Below, in pieces: positions 5,564 through 5,810 of a DNA stretch of 5,810 nucleotides. The position numbers and the translations under genes were made by a program. Source of the stretch: RYN-431 sp036388295. Its GTDB lineage: Bacteria; Planctomycetota; Phycisphaerae; Tepidisphaerales; Tepidisphaeraceae. The stretch lies in the NCBI GenBank assembly GCA_036388295.1, contig DASVSC010000148.1, positions 1-5,810 of the forward strand. The letters are read 5' to 3'. Position 1 is the stretch's first letter; the number at the start of each line of letters is the position of its first letter. Below the pieces are notes generated by a model, which was not told the DNA's origin, searched no databases, and saw only the letters and a list, made by a program, of their open reading frames with translations.

Positions 5564-5810
5564 ATGGCCACTGATTTCATCACCGGCGAAGAATTCGCCG
5601 CGCGGCGCGAACGCGTTCTGACCGAACTTGACGGCGCAGTCGCCCTGGTTTTAGCCGGCGATGCCAGCGGCGGCACCTTCACGGCCGATGCGCACTTCGT
5701 TTATCTCACCGGCCTTGTCGGCGAAGCCGGCGCGAGCGTGCTGTTCGACGGCAACAATCCGCAGCCCGAGCGGCGCATCACACTGCTGCTGCGGCCGCTG
5801 AATACCGAGG
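5564..5810 (+). CDS. Xaa-Pro aminopeptidase (aminopeptidase P), N-terminal part, host gene
   Basis: The first 82 codons of a probable cytosolic metallopeptidase that removes N-terminal residues preceding proline; the gene runs off the right edge. FAARRERVLTEL (11-22), ALVLAG (26-31), DAHFVYLTGLVGEAGASVLF (41-60) and RRITLLLRPLNTE (70-82) fit the aminopeptidase P N-terminal (AMP_N) domain, especially the F-x-YLTG motif. The metal-binding catalytic domain lies outside. The ATG at 5564 directly follows the terminator T-run and has no Shine-Dalgarno, so translation may be leaderless or the start may differ; no other ATG is close. It is on the opposite strand from all phage genes, as expected for flanking host DNA. 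Confidence 0.75.
   Translation, partial: MATDFITGEEFAARRERVLTELDGAVALVLAGDASGGTFTADAHFVYLTGLVGEAGASVLFDGNNPQPERRITLLLRPLNTE

Noticed and set aside
5497..5682. Minus-strand 61-aa ORF starting at 5682
   Set aside because: It is antisense to the aminopeptidase start, crosses the terminator and the att segment, and has Arg/Ser-rich shadow composition.

Overview
The window looks like the right-hand end of an integrated prophage, or a phage-like integrative element, in a high-GC bacterium, followed by about 290 bp of host flank. The host lineage cannot be fixed from this sequence. GC-rich third codon positions and a partial Xaa-Pro aminopeptidase gene are the only host clues.

Positions 1-5480 are almost wall-to-wall coding on the minus strand. 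In transcription order (right to left) the genes are: a small uncertain ORF (5480-5328), an unrecognised 91-aa protein (5331-5056), a DNA polymerase beta/PolX-like nucleotidyltransferase carrying a zinc-ribbon-like insertion (5053-4253), a DUF4326-type protein (4256-3957), a RecE/exonuclease VIII-like PD-(D/E)XK nuclease (3960-3043), a 511-aa protein tentatively placed in the phage Gp3/recombination-directionality-factor-like family (3046-1511), a lambda O-like winged-helix replication protein (1507-500) and the N-terminal part of a DnaB-type replicative helicase (503 to the left edge). Five junctions are 4-nt ATGA or GTGA overlaps and the other two are gaps of 2-3 nt. This indicates one polycistronic, translationally coupled early replication and recombination operon.

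Inside the O-like gene lies a probable replication origin. It has four tandem 12-bp iterons (1017-1064), a 75% AT stretch just downstream in the gene's direction (981-1008), and a perfect 8-bp inverted repeat with a 10-bp palindrome upstream (1097-1126). The order matches the lambda origin inside gene O. The likely scheme is that the O-like protein binds the iterons and loads the DnaB helicase encoded by the next gene, while the RecE-like exonuclease and its coupled partner handle recombination.

At 5504-5523 the plus strand reads like the 3' end of a tRNA gene (T-loop, T-stem 3' strand, acceptor 3' strand), but no tRNA body precedes it. A plus-strand Rho-independent terminator follows at once (5529-5563), then the start of a plus-strand aminopeptidase P gene (5564 to the right edge). 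The simplest reading is an attachment-site copy: the element inserted into the 3' end of a tRNA gene, and the intact tRNA should lie beyond the other end of the element, outside this window. No integrase, repressor or clear promoter is visible here.
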